Shown here in pieces: positions 53,171-62,334 of a stretch of DNA of 64,000 nucleotides. Source of the DNA: Tolypothrix sp. PCC 7910 (GTDB taxonomy: Bacteria; Cyanobacteriota; Cyanobacteriia; Cyanobacteriales; Nostocaceae); contig NZ_CP050440.1 of NCBI RefSeq assembly GCF_011769525.1, positions 5,147,501-5,211,500 of the forward strand. The letters are read 5' to 3'. The notes under the pieces are model-generated. The model was not told the origin of the DNA, ran no database searches, and worked only from the letters and a program-made list of their open reading frames with translations. The position numbers and the translations under genes are program-made. The stretch's first letter is position 1. Each line of letters begins with the position of its first letter.

Positions 53171-53214
53171 TTTTGAAATTCATGTAGGATGCGTTAGCGA
53201 TAGCGTAACGCATC
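53171..53214. repeat. GCGTTA palindromic dispersed repeat, copy 3
   Basis: Left flank TTTTTGAAATTCATGTAG, then GATGCGTTA and TAACGCATC around GCGATAGCG. Same orientation as the copies at 12668 and 41240. Confidence 0.75.
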
Positions 53215-53360
53215 TGTAAAAATGCTTGTTGTGCTGATATTTTTCAGAAATTAAATCGGCTCTCCATAGCACTTCATTGCATTTCTGATTGAATAATAAC
53301 CTAGGAAACTAGGGTATTTAGCTGGCAAATTTATGCAATTTAAATGTGCGAAAGATTAAC

Positions 53361-53681
53361 TTAACGATTACTAATGACTAACAAAAAACAACTACCATTT
53401 AATAAAGCTGTAATCACAGCACCAATAATTACACCTTTCATCATTGCTAGGCGCTGTTGTCTTCTGAGCAAAATGCATAAAGGGATGACATATAAAAGCT
53501 GCCAAATAAAAAATCCCCAACCGCCGATCAGCCAAATACCTAAATAACTATAATTAGTATAGCCAAATATTTGACCAGCAAGTAAACCTAATCCAAATAT
53601 GATGCCTACTGCTATCAAATGCAAACTAAATAAAATTAATATTCCTAAAAAAATCTGTAAACTTTCATTCCTTTGAGACAT
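53361..53681 (-). CDS. Small membrane protein in the Lgt-like/radical SAM cluster
   Basis: 106 residues with three predicted membrane helices (about 10-36, 45-72 and 80-104), short polar loops and a basic RRQQR in the second loop. No motif is recognised. It starts 36 bases after the radical SAM gene on the same strand, so it probably belongs to the same transcript. It may be a partner or lipid-binding subunit, which is inference from position only. Confidence 0.65.
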   Translation of the reverse strand: MSQRNESLQIFLGILILFSLHLIAVGIIFGLGLLAGQIFGYTNYSYLGIWLIGGWGFFIWQLLYVIPLCILLRRQQRLAMMKGVIIGAVITALLNGSCFLLVISNR

Positions 53682-53717
53682 TAATTCAGTCCTGTAGATA
53701 ACACTGATAAATTAGAT

Positions 53718-55136
53718 TTACGAATTACGATTATTCACTAAATGGTAGCCAGTGCTGCCTTCGCGGTAAAACATATTAAATGTATCAAATGGGATAATCC
53801 TACCATCTGGATGCACAATATGAATACAAGACCGCTTAACAGAACGGGCATCAAAGTTAAAAGCATCAAGAAACTGCACAATCATTACCCGAAATACATT
53901 GGAGTAGTTAATACCGTCTGGTACAGCAATCATTGGCAGACAACACAAAAGCTGCTTGAGCGATAAAGCCGCAGAGTTGGGTGAATGACTTGTTGAAAAT
54001 AATTCAAATATTTGTTTTTTTAGTTCTTCGTTTTGTTCATAAAGTACACTATTGGGCATAATTTTCACAAAAATATCTGGATTAATTAACCCAGTTAACG
54101 GTATTACTTGACCATTTAGCTTTAATGCATAAGCCATAGCTAAAGAATCAGGATGGCAGGGGACAGGGAGAATATCTTCTGGTTTAAAATAAGGACTCTG
54201 TTCTAAAATAGAGCGTCGGACTTCTGTTAAGGTATATCTGTCTTGCTTAGGGTCGAATCCTTCTAATCTTCCGGCTGCTTGTATTGGTTGAAATGTTACA
54301 CCTCTAATACATTTCTGCTGCAAAGCATACTCAATAATTTTCCCGATTTCTCCATCATTCAGCCCCTTTTTGAGGGTAACAACCAAAGTTGTAGAGATAT
54401 TATATTCGTTGAGATGTTCAATTGCTTTTTCCCTAACAGCCCGTAAATCCGCACCGCGTAACTCTTTTAAAGCTTCTAATTCAAAGCTATCAAATTGTAA
54501 ATATATCTCAATTCCCGGCATATATTGGCTGAGGCGATCGCAAAAAGATTTATCCTTAGCAATCATCACACCATTAGTATTGATCATCAAATGCTTAATC
54601 GGCTTAGTTTTGACAATATCGAGAATTTGAAAAAACTCAGGATGAATCGTAGGTTCTCCACCACTTAACTGCACTATCTGTGGTTCTCCTTCATTGGCGA
54701 CAACCGCATCAATCATTTTTTCAATTTGTGCTAGACTCCGATGCAGTCTTGCTTGATGGGAGATTTCTGAAAACTCTTCTGCACCGGAATCGGCATAACA
54801 TATAGGGCAGGAAAGATTACATTTATCTGTAATTTCTATTAATGTTAAACAGCTATGCTGTTCATGATCGGGGCAAAGTCCACAATCATAAGGACAGCCA
54901 TATTTTATAGGTGTATTAAACTTTAATGGCATATCTCCAGGTTTAATAAACTCTAGAGATTTTTTATAATATTCAATATCATCCGCGATTAAAACTTCTT
55001 CTCGTCCGTGGGTAGGACAGTGCTTTACTAAGTAAACACAATCATCTTGAAATATAATTTTTGCTTCTACCTTGACTAGGCATTTTGAACAAACACTATT
55101 AGTTAAGGCGTAAAATAGATAATTACGAGTAGGCAT
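53718..55136 (-). CDS. Radical SAM protein, Tes/MJ0619-like
   Basis: 472 residues. The N-terminal ~95 residues carry several cysteine pairs (Cys16/19, Cys33, Cys40, Cys81, Cys85, Cys88, Cys96; CPYDCGLCPDHEQH), as in the MJ0619/tetraether synthase group. The radical SAM core has CxxxCxxC at Cys106, 110 and 113 (DKCNLSCPICYADSG) and the GGEP motif. The C-terminus ends in a conserved-looking SCIHIVHPDGRIIPFDTFNMFYR block. Enzymes in this group act on lipids or couple alkyl chains. It is likely cytosolic or membrane associated. Upstream is the Lgt-like gene, 54 bases away. Confidence 0.85.
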   Translation of the reverse strand: MPTRNYLFYALTNSVCSKCLVKVEAKIIFQDDCVYLVKHCPTHGREEVLIADDIEYYKKSLEFIKPGDMPLKFNTPIKYGCPYDCGLCPDHEQHSCLTLIEITDKCNLSCPICYADSGAEEFSEISHQARLHRSLAQIEKMIDAVVANEGEPQIVQLSGGEPTIHPEFFQILDIVKTKPIKHLMINTNGVMIAKDKSFCDRLSQYMPGIEIYLQFDSFELEALKELRGADLRAVREKAIEHLNEYNISTTLVVTLKKGLNDGEIGKIIEYALQQKCIRGVTFQPIQAAGRLEGFDPKQDRYTLTEVRRSILEQSPYFKPEDILPVPCHPDSLAMAYALKLNGQVIPLTGLINPDIFVKIMPNSVLYEQNEELKKQIFELFSTSHSPNSAALSLKQLLCCLPMIAVPDGINYSNVFRVMIVQFLDAFNFDARSVKRSCIHIVHPDGRIIPFDTFNMFYREGSTGYHLVNNRNS

Positions 55137-55190
55137 GATAATTATGAATGATAAATTAAATTATTAAAAGCCTTCAGAGCCAAAGGGAAA

Positions 55191-55934
55191 TCAGGTTTGA
55201 AATTGAAATATCTGAGTAATTGTGCGGCGATAGTACACAATAGTTAATAAACAAGCAGCTTGAATCGCACTCAAACCTAAGAATGGATGGAAATTTGGTT
55301 TAATGAAATCTACCAGAAAACGAAAGGTAAAATAAGAAATTAAATAAAATTTAAATAAATCGCCATTTTGATATTGATAGCGACTGCGAAATTGCAAAAA
55401 TATAACTAGCAAGCTTAAAAATAAGACTTCATACAATTGTGTGGGGTGGCGGAGAATACCATCACCAAAATCTATACCCCAAGGTAATTTCGTAGCGATT
55501 CCATAAGTGCGATCGCTCAATCCTGTGAGAAAGCATCCAATTCTACCAATGGCTGTGCCTACAATCAAAGGATAAACAAATACATCACCTGTAGACTGAT
55601 GAACTCCAATGATTTTTTTGGTGGTTTCTACACCAATCAATCCCCCTAAAAGTGCCCCGACGACTGTTTTACCCTGGAGTAAGAGTAATATAAACTGCTG
55701 TTGATTTTGCCAAATCAAATCAATATGTTCCAGCCCTACTAAAAGTTTTGCTCCAATTAAAGCGCCTATCATACCACCAACAATTACAGAACTACGCTGG
55801 CTAGGTGCGATCGCATCTTTACGGATGCGAAGTAGTAACAAGCGAAAGGATATAGCATAAGCTAAAGATTCAAACAAAATATGAGGATGAATGCTTAACG
55901 AACCTAACCAAATATAAACAGGGAAAGTCATCAT
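55191..55934 (-). CDS. Lgt-family membrane protein lacking canonical catalytic residues
   Basis: 247 residues from ATG 55934 (MMTFPVYIWLGSLSIHPHIL), with about seven membrane helices. The Lgt signature region is present as GRIGCFLTGLSDRTYG and RHPTQLYE. Compared with E. coli Lgt (recalled), Asn146 is Cys, Glu151 is Leu, the His103 motif HGG is replaced by ALLGG, and Arg239 is Lys. It is therefore unlikely to be the housekeeping prolipoprotein diacylglyceryl transferase. The frame extends upstream to ATG 56006, but the extra residues do not look like the family. It is next to the radical SAM gene. Confidence 0.8.
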   Translation of the reverse strand: MMTFPVYIWLGSLSIHPHILFESLAYAISFRLLLLRIRKDAIAPSQRSSVIVGGMIGALIGAKLLVGLEHIDLIWQNQQQFILLLLQGKTVVGALLGGLIGVETTKKIIGVHQSTGDVFVYPLIVGTAIGRIGCFLTGLSDRTYGIATKLPWGIDFGDGILRHPTQLYEVLFLSLLVIFLQFRSRYQYQNGDLFKFYLISYFTFRFLVDFIKPNFHPFLGLSAIQAACLLTIVYYRRTITQIFQFQT

Positions 55935-56207
55935 AATTCGTAATTTGTAGTTAGAATCAGTGCTAATACAAGTTCCAATAATTTTGGAAACATATAAATT
56001 ATTCATAAGGACACAACAATGTTGTGCCCCTAAGTATCATCGCATTCTTTTTCAGCATTAAATTGGTAATTTTTATATCAATTACAAGCCTTAAGCAAAA
56101 AATCTAAATAAAGTCGTTTGACAATAATTTGAAAACTTTTTGGTTGAAATTAAATATGAATTACTAGCGCTTTATGCTTACCATAAAATATTATGATTTG
56201 GTAATTA

Positions 56208-57005
56208 TTACTCGATTTCCTCACAGCGAATTAATAGCCTTTCCATCGCCTCAGCTAAGGAAATTAAATCTATCCAAGAGGAACCAGTAACTAAATTTTG
56301 CGCGTGCGCTAATCGGTTACGTAGCTGTTCAGCAGATTTAAGGAAACGTTCTCCAGAACGCTTTGATTTCAGTTCAAGTTGCTGAAGCAGTTCTGGTTGA
56401 TTTAAAACTAACTCTCGTTTATCGCAAAATTGCAGATAATCTAACAAATCTGTGGCTTCATTTCGCTCTTGACTTTCGCGCCACAGGCGTTGTGCTACTT
56501 GTAATCGTTCAGGTTTCAGAACTTTTTGCCAGGAATCTTGAGGATAGTAAAGCCGCACCAGTCGCAATAAATTCATCTCTAGCAGCGTTACTAAACCAAA
56601 TAGCAGCATTCTTGCAGGTGCTTTTTGTAAATCTCCACAAGTAACAATCCCCGTTACCTGATTGCAGTCAAGCACAAATAATCGCGGAGTTTGTTGGAGT
56701 ATAGGTAACAATTTCATCAGTGGAGTAGAAATAGCGATCAGTTCTTTAGGATGAAACACTCGTTGATAGTCGCTGCACTTACCAGCTTTGGCTTTCATCA
56801 AGCTGCTGCGTTCTACATAACCGCTGATAATGTCTCCCGACTCCACACCCACAACATCAAAATCCTGTGCTTGCATCCAATGCAGCACCTCTATAACATC
56901 ATCTGTCGCTGAAACTGCTTTTAGGGGTTCTGCAACGTATTCAATCGTGATGTTGTTCTCAAACAAACTCCGCAAATCTTGAGAACGCGATTTAAGATGT
57001 TTCAT
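56208..57005 (-). CDS. CBS-domain-like regulatory protein
   Basis: 265 residues. The first ~130 residues contain two CBS-like repeats (VSATDDVIEVLHWMQAQDFDVVGVE and ISTPLMKLLPILQQTPRLFVLDCNQVTGIVT), which usually bind adenosine nucleotides. The C-terminal ~130 residues are alpha-helical, with Arg-rich segments and an R..H...(NRLAHAQN) motif near the end. It is on the same strand as the Lgt-like/radical SAM genes, but 273 bases before the Lgt-like start, so it may be separate. No enzyme domain is seen. Confidence 0.65.
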   Translation of the reverse strand: MKHLKSRSQDLRSLFENNITIEYVAEPLKAVSATDDVIEVLHWMQAQDFDVVGVESGDIISGYVERSSLMKAKAGKCSDYQRVFHPKELIAISTPLMKLLPILQQTPRLFVLDCNQVTGIVTCGDLQKAPARMLLFGLVTLLEMNLLRLVRLYYPQDSWQKVLKPERLQVAQRLWRESQERNEATDLLDYLQFCDKRELVLNQPELLQQLELKSKRSGERFLKSAEQLRNRLAHAQNLVTGSSWIDLISLAEAMERLLIRCEEIE

Positions 57006-57380
57006 CTGCGTTTATTAATAAGTCATCCGCAGTATCAGTATTTCATGACAGTCTGCATCGTTTCAGTGCAAACTGTATCCTAGCTGTGGATGGCAACCTG
57101 CTTACTAATTAAAATATTAGGCGATCGCTTCGATAAATCAAAAATCTAGTATGAGGCTATTATCTAGGTACAGCTAGTACTGGTTGTATGAACTAGAAAA
57201 AGCGATCGCACTTGTGGACAACAGTCGTCATGAACGGCATACACCAGCACCCATGAAAATCTCTTCTTCGAGTCACCAGTCATCCGTCAATCGTTCACAC
57301 TATTTCCAAGCCAGTATTTTTAAAGAGTGACTGGCAAACTTTTTTAAAATTAAAATAATTTATTTTCCGGAGAGTATCAT

Positions 57381-57416
57381 CATGGGAGAACGCATCCTGC
57401 GAATGTCGAAGGTGTG
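57381..57416 (+). other. Possible 11-codon leader peptide
   Basis: ATG at 57381, codons for MGERILRMSKV, then TGA at 57414. CCGGAGAG precedes it with about seven bases of spacing. It is too short to judge as a gene; it might be a leader peptide or simply a well-placed start. Confidence 0.25.
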
Positions 57417-57484
57417 AGACAAAAATCATCCCATCAATCAGCAACACCTAATTTTCCATCTACAATTGGCATGGTCAACCTATA

Positions 57485-57652
57485 TTAGCTATTTAACCAG
57501 CGCTTTAGGTCTTCTTTAGAAGATACTGTGCATTGACGAAAGTCTAAGGTAAACAAGACAGTTGCTATTGCGGGTGCAGCTATAGAAGGTATATATGAAC
57601 CTAATTTGATATTCTTAGGATTTAAATCAATGTGGTAAACAATACTCCATAT
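57485..57652 (-). pseudogene. Short protein-like frame without a start codon
   Basis: About 55 codons open on the minus strand, ending at 57485. The sequence includes NPKNIKLGSYIPSIAAP and LDFRQCTVSSKEDLKRWLNS, which looks like real protein. It has no ATG or GTG start in frame and begins just after a stop. It may be the 3' remnant of a lost gene or a gene with a rare start codon (ATT). Confidence 0.35.
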
Positions 57653-57981
57653 TTAATTAATGAACGTAAATTGAATGCATACGACTAAAACGGCAGTAGC
57701 AATGAATATACTATTCACAGATTGCCAGCGTCTCCTCAAATAATTTTAATTTTCACAAAGCCAATTATCAGATTTATGAGCAGTGAGTAAAGCTATAGTG
57801 TATTTAGCCATGCCGCAGTGACAGCAGTCCCAAAATAGTATATGAGACTTCTAAAACTTAAAATCCTGGTACAGCAGACAATTTTTGTGCAAAATCCCAA
57901 CGAGATTGCTGTAATGCGGCTAAGCTGAAATTCTCATGCCCAAGTATTTTAATAATTAGTTGAGACACGCACTCTAACTCG

Positions 57982-59349
57982 ATGACAGGCAAATACTCAA
58001 GACATAATGCATTTCTGCGGCTAGTGTCTGGTAATGGAGCACCATCAAGGTCAGAATCCCGCTACTCGCTGCTCCCCAGTAAAGAGATGATAATTGGACG
58101 CGACCCTAGCTGCCAAATTGTCTTGGATGCCATGATGTACCGGATGGTATCTCGTCGTCATGCTGTGGTTCGTCCCCTCTCTTCATCTCCAGATAACAAG
58201 TTCAGCTGGCTAATTTGTGATTTGAATAGTGCGAATGGCACATATTTAAATGGACAACGGTTACAAGGTTGTCAGGAATTACACTCAGGCGATCGCATTT
58301 CTTTGGGTACTGATGGCCCCCAGTTTGTGTTTGAGCATGAGTATATCTCCCAAGCTACAATTATGACCAGGCCGGCAAACCCCCTACCTTCAGCCGGGAG
58401 CTTCCCAGGTCAGTCTAAATCGGATTCGGTGAGTTTTACTCAACTGTTTCCTATTATTTCTACTGGTAAAGATTTAACTCGTAAAGCTTACCTAGTTCCA
58501 GGAATTTTGACAGTTGTTTTTGTGGTACTCATGTTTGCTACGGTAGGCCAACCGCAAGCAAATCAAGTTATTGTAGCGAGTTATATAGCTTTTGCTGCCT
58601 ATTACTTTGTTTATCAACTTTGCGGCAAACAAAAACCTTGGTGGGTACTTTTATCTGTGGCGTTGGGTACGGCACTGATTTTGAAAAGTCCCTTGCTGGA
58701 TTTATTTATCTTTGTTTTTCGGGGTATTTTGCCTGGTAGCTTACCCTCTGCCCAAGATTCGATTACTTTCACCGAATTACTAGTGCGAATGTTCTTTGGT
58801 GCTGGTTTAATGGAGGAGTTACTGAAAGCATTACCTGTATTAGCAGCACTAATTATCGGTATTTTATTGCCCTCACCTTGGCGAGAACGTATCGGCATCT
58901 GGGAACCTTTAGATGGAATTCTCTTGGGTACTGCTTCTGCTGTAGGCTTCACCCTGTTAGAAACTCTTGGTCAATATGTGCCTGTAATTACTCAAAATGT
59001 TGCTCAACAAGCGGGAGTAGGAACTGGTCAATTAGTAGGATTGCAATTACTAATTCCGCGCATTTTAGGCTCTGTCGCCGGACACATGGCTTATAGTGGC
59101 TATTTGGGATATTTTATTGGCTTGGCTGTTCTGAAGCCGCGTCTAATTTGGCAAATTCTGCCAATTGGTTATGTTAGCGCTGCAGCACTCCATGCATTGT
59201 GGAACGCTACTGGTTCGATTAATGCTTTGCTATTGGTAATTGTCGGGGTGTTGTCTTACGCCTTTTTGATGGCGGCAATTTTGAAGGCACGGGCGCTCTC
59301 GCCAACGCGATCGCAGAATTTTGCTACCCGTTTTCTGGGGCCTAGGTAA
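57982..59349 (+). CDS. FHA domain fused to a PrsW-type intramembrane protease
   Basis: 455 residues. The N-terminal FHA domain (about 20-118: MIIGRDPSCQIVLD, VSRRHAVV, SNANGTYLNG-like NSANGTYLNG) binds phosphothreonine. A linker leads to a PrsW-like membrane domain with Glu278/Glu279 (MEELLKALPV), His368 (AGHMAYSG) and His404 (ALHALWNAT), the expected metal-ligand pattern of intramembrane metalloproteases. It would cut a membrane protein when its FHA domain meets a phosphorylated partner; the substrate is unknown. Two genes nearby also carry FHA or PP2C domains. Confidence 0.88.
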   Translation: MTGKYSRHNAFLRLVSGNGAPSRSESRYSLLPSKEMIIGRDPSCQIVLDAMMYRMVSRRHAVVRPLSSSPDNKFSWLICDLNSANGTYLNGQRLQGCQELHSGDRISLGTDGPQFVFEHEYISQATIMTRPANPLPSAGSFPGQSKSDSVSFTQLFPIISTGKDLTRKAYLVPGILTVVFVVLMFATVGQPQANQVIVASYIAFAAYYFVYQLCGKQKPWWVLLSVALGTALILKSPLLDLFIFVFRGILPGSLPSAQDSITFTELLVRMFFGAGLMEELLKALPVLAALIIGILLPSPWRERIGIWEPLDGILLGTASAVGFTLLETLGQYVPVITQNVAQQAGVGTGQLVGLQLLIPRILGSVAGHMAYSGYLGYFIGLAVLKPRLIWQILPIGYVSAAALHALWNATGSINALLLVIVGVLSYAFLMAAILKARALSPTRSQNFATRFLGPR

Positions 59350-59646
59350 AAAAATGGGGGTTAGAGATGCAGGGGAACAGGGGATGAGCAAGCGCAGGAA
59401 GCAGAGGGAGCAGAGGAGAAATGAAAAATAACTTTTGACTCGTGACTCATGACTAATATTCTCTGTCTTTAGGTAGATAGTACTGCTTTTGTAATCAGCC
59501 TATAGTTTTAATTATCTTGGATTATTAGTGCTTAAAAATAATAAGCAAATAATTATAATACCCGCAATACAAGCGTTGTCGAGTGCGGGCAAAGCTAAGA
59601 GTCTCCTGAACAGGCTCCCAATTATCGGGATATAAGACTACTAAAT
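59350..59646. other. Spacer after FHA-PrsW gene
   Basis: About 300 bases between the convergent 57982-59349 gene and the 59647-60285 gene, with purine-rich repeat-like sequence near 59380-59420. No gene. Confidence 0.4.
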
Positions 59647-60285
59647 TTAGGATTCTGACTGAAAGCTATTTAATTCTGTCAGGGCATAGTAAGAAATCGC
59701 TAAACTAACCTTTGCTTGCTCGACTTCCGATAAACTTGTCCAATCGCGCTTGCCAAGCTTCGAGATCATCATTTTTGGGCATTGGGGTTCGCCACTACGC
59801 ATAGCATAAGCATAAGGACGGGCTAAAACTAAGAGGTCATCCACACCCCAACTTGGTAATACATCTTGAACGCATTGCACCAGTTGCTCGCCAATAGGCT
59901 GTTGAGAAGCAAACATCTCAGCCGCTTTTTGGGCAATAGTATTAAGCCAGCTTTGAGGTACAGATGCAGCAAAAGCTTCTTGAAGATTAGCCATCAAAAT
60001 CTGTCCTATATGGCTTTTGGAAGCTGAATCAACACTCTCTGCAGGCCAAAGATTATCAAGGTGACTATAAAAATCTTGCGATCGCTTGGTAACCTCTTCT
60101 TCTTCCCATAAATCATCGCTCAGAAACTGTTGTTCTAGTTCGTTAAAATAAGCTTCTGATTCTGGGTCAGCAGGATTCCAAGGATAAGTTGCATCTGCTG
60201 GCTCTAGTAAAGCTGCTAGAAAATCTAATTCCACTTGAGATGGTAAAGAATTGAAAGTATTTGAGTTGTTAATGTTGTTAATCAT
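59647..60285 (-). CDS. Conserved cyanobacterial protein, function unknown
   Basis: 212 residues, soluble and acidic. The N-terminus is Asn/Ser-rich (MINNINNSNTFNSLPSQVE), then helical parts (LDFLAALLEPADATYPWNP; AYFNELEQQFLSDDLWEEE; QNLQEAF-like segments) and a C-terminal region (ARPYAYAMRSGEPQ, EVEQAKVSLAISYYALTEL). No signal peptide and no catalytic motif. It is the last gene of the minus-strand group that includes CHAT-FHA and PP2C genes, with 258 bases to the CHAT gene, so it may act with them. Confidence 0.65.
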   Translation of the reverse strand: MINNINNSNTFNSLPSQVELDFLAALLEPADATYPWNPADPESEAYFNELEQQFLSDDLWEEEEVTKRSQDFYSHLDNLWPAESVDSASKSHIGQILMANLQEAFAASVPQSWLNTIAQKAAEMFASQQPIGEQLVQCVQDVLPSWGVDDLLVLARPYAYAMRSGEPQCPKMMISKLGKRDWTSLSEVEQAKVSLAISYYALTELNSFQSES

Positions 60286-60543
60286 GTGACGCTCCCGATT
60301 GTTTATTTAGCGGTATTGACAGCTACAACTGTCATGATCGCGTTTCCGCAAAAATAAATTGAAATTTGTCTAGAGTAAAAAAAATCTTTTCAGGATGTTG
60401 TTAGGCTGTTACAGATTTAAATTGCAAATAGACTGATGCTAGTTGTCATTTGTTATCTGTAATTTGTCATTTTTATGAAGAAATTGCTAATTACTAATAA
60501 CGCTTTTGTTCAGCAACAGAGAATACCTAAGCACATTCACTGA

Positions 60544-62133
60544 TTAAGACTCTTCAATCAGAAATTCCCATGTTTCACCTCTAGAACTACCAAACTTTAA
60601 CTGCATTCCCGATGTTAGAAGGACTTCCTCGCGGAGGATTTGTTGCCAACCATTAGCACTAAAAACCCAAGTAGTCCCATAGGTAGATAAATCTTGCAAG
60701 TAATAAGTTCTTACCGGAGTATTACCAGCGAAAGTATTGCGGCAGATAATTTCCGCATGGCGTTTAGAAACTGAAGGTTCTGGAATAATAATATCGTTGT
60801 CTTTTATGCGACCAATCCGAGTGACTCCAGAACGTAACAACCAGGTTTTACCTCCTGGTGAAAGCGATCGCAAAAAAGCTGTAGGTACCGAGGCAATTAT
60901 ACTCGGAATAGTAGTATCTGGTAGCTCTGTAATTCCCTCATCAAAACTTTTAATCAGTTCGCCACAAAAATCTGGATGCTGATAGAGAACTGGTAAAGTC
61001 CATGCAGGTTGATTGAACTTATATACTGTTAATAATTCTTGTCTAGCTTCTGCTACAGCCTCATCAATTGGCTTGCGCGATCGCAATGCTTCGGTAAAAG
61101 CTTGAATAAAACTGTGGCTTTCTTGATCAGCAATTTCATCGCGCATTCCTAACACTGCTGGTACGCCATGACGAATTAGCACTTCTGCCAAGCTACTAGA
61201 CGGTATAGCTTGGTTATTTGCAGATGCCGGTTGTGCACCCCAACAAGCATTAAAAACTGCTAATTTCACACCATTTCTAGTCAATACTTGGGCTAATTCT
61301 ATGCCATTTAGCCTCATCCCCGGCCGTAATAATAGTAAACCGCCATCTGGATCGGGAAAACCATGTCCGGCATAGAAAAAGACGTTGTAAGCTTTAGTTT
61401 CCAACTCCTCAATCAACTCTTGGGGGGTGGGTTGCAGCAACGTATGTACCATACATGGTGCATATCCTTGGGAATTGCTACCTAATGGCCCAGCCTTTGT
61501 TAGGGTTTGGGTTAAAATGTCTGCTTCTTTCTCCAAATCTAAATCCTGATCTTCTCCTAAAACCAAGAGAATATTCAAAGCTTGATCTGTTCGTAAATAA
61601 GGCAGTGATTCGACTTCACTGGTTGTCCGGCTAAATACTATATCTTGGGAGAGAGACATTGCCGATTGACCCGGCTCGCGTTGCATAATCTCCCAAGGTA
61701 AAGCAATCAAATCTGGATCACGAATTTCCAACCGCAAGCGCAAGCGTGTATGCAGTCCCATAGCCATACCTCGACTGCGTTCTAAACTGCCAAGAATTGG
61801 CCCATCAAATAACCAGCGCCACAAACTAATTCCCAGGTATTGCATTAAGCGGCTACTGTAGCCAGCCGTTTGACCTGAAGGGGATGAAACTATGTTCAAT
61901 GGTAATGGCGCTGTCTGTGGCAGTGCTGAACGCGAGGAAATACCTAAGGGAGTATGACCAGCAAACATTTCTTGCCATTCTTGCCAAACTTGAGAGAGTT
62001 CAGCCGGCCAGATACAGTCATGCAAAACATAGCCACTAGGATAAGGAGCCTTCACAACCCAGATGGCAAAGTTATCAGTGCCGGTGTTGGTTAAACGAGC
62101 GAGCGCCAGGTTCAGGCATGGCAATGGATTCAT
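60544..62133 (-). CDS. CHAT peptidase domain fused to a C-terminal FHA domain
   Basis: 529 residues. The CHAT domain (about 180-400) has a caspase-type dyad, His257 (FYAGHGFPDPDGG) and Cys297 (VFNACWGAQ). The region before it (about 1-180) has no recognised motif. The C-terminal FHA domain (about 425-520) has RIGRIKDNDIIIPEPSVSKRHAEII. It may be a protease activated or located by binding a phosphothreonine peptide. No signal peptide. The PP2C gene is 201 bases upstream and may control the phosphorylated partner. Confidence 0.88.
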   Translation of the reverse strand: MNPLPCLNLALARLTNTGTDNFAIWVVKAPYPSGYVLHDCIWPAELSQVWQEWQEMFAGHTPLGISSRSALPQTAPLPLNIVSSPSGQTAGYSSRLMQYLGISLWRWLFDGPILGSLERSRGMAMGLHTRLRLRLEIRDPDLIALPWEIMQREPGQSAMSLSQDIVFSRTTSEVESLPYLRTDQALNILLVLGEDQDLDLEKEADILTQTLTKAGPLGSNSQGYAPCMVHTLLQPTPQELIEELETKAYNVFFYAGHGFPDPDGGLLLLRPGMRLNGIELAQVLTRNGVKLAVFNACWGAQPASANNQAIPSSSLAEVLIRHGVPAVLGMRDEIADQESHSFIQAFTEALRSRKPIDEAVAEARQELLTVYKFNQPAWTLPVLYQHPDFCGELIKSFDEGITELPDTTIPSIIASVPTAFLRSLSPGGKTWLLRSGVTRIGRIKDNDIIIPEPSVSKRHAEIICRNTFAGNTPVRTYYLQDLSTYGTTWVFSANGWQQILREEVLLTSGMQLKFGSSRGETWEFLIEES

Positions 62134-62334
62134 TAAACTAAAAGGTAAAAACGAATTATTAATAACAATTTCTCAAGGTAAAGATTGTAGGGCATTGGAC
62201 ATTGGGTATTTGTTATTTCTCCCTATTCTCCTTTTCCCCTTGTATACCTAGTATCTAGTCCCTAACCCCTAGTCCCCTATTCCCTAGCCCTTACCTGTAT
62301 TATTTCAGTTTTTATGAGTTTATGGGGTGTGGGG

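Larger units (their letters stand above)
52718..53360. other. Leader and spacer upstream of rplU
   Basis: 643 bases. The rplU promoter/leader must be here. It includes a repeat with GGGGGTTCCCCC (52915-52927) and arms AAAAGTTGC/GCAAACTTTT (52903-52942), and a GCGTTA palindrome at 53171-53214. No gene is seen. Confidence 0.5.
57006..57981. other. Long gene-free region
   Basis: 976 bases between the divergent CBS-like gene and the FHA-PrsW gene. It includes HIP1 elements near 57121, a short frame MGERILRMSKV at 57381 with GGAG upstream, and a minus-strand 55-codon open frame (57485-57652). No tRNA or recognised RNA. Confidence 0.5.

Noticed and set aside
55191-55934. Housekeeping prolipoprotein diacylglyceryl transferase (lgt)
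   Set aside because: The fold signature is there, but several residues needed for Lgt activity appear to be replaced, so a canonical lgt call would be misleading.
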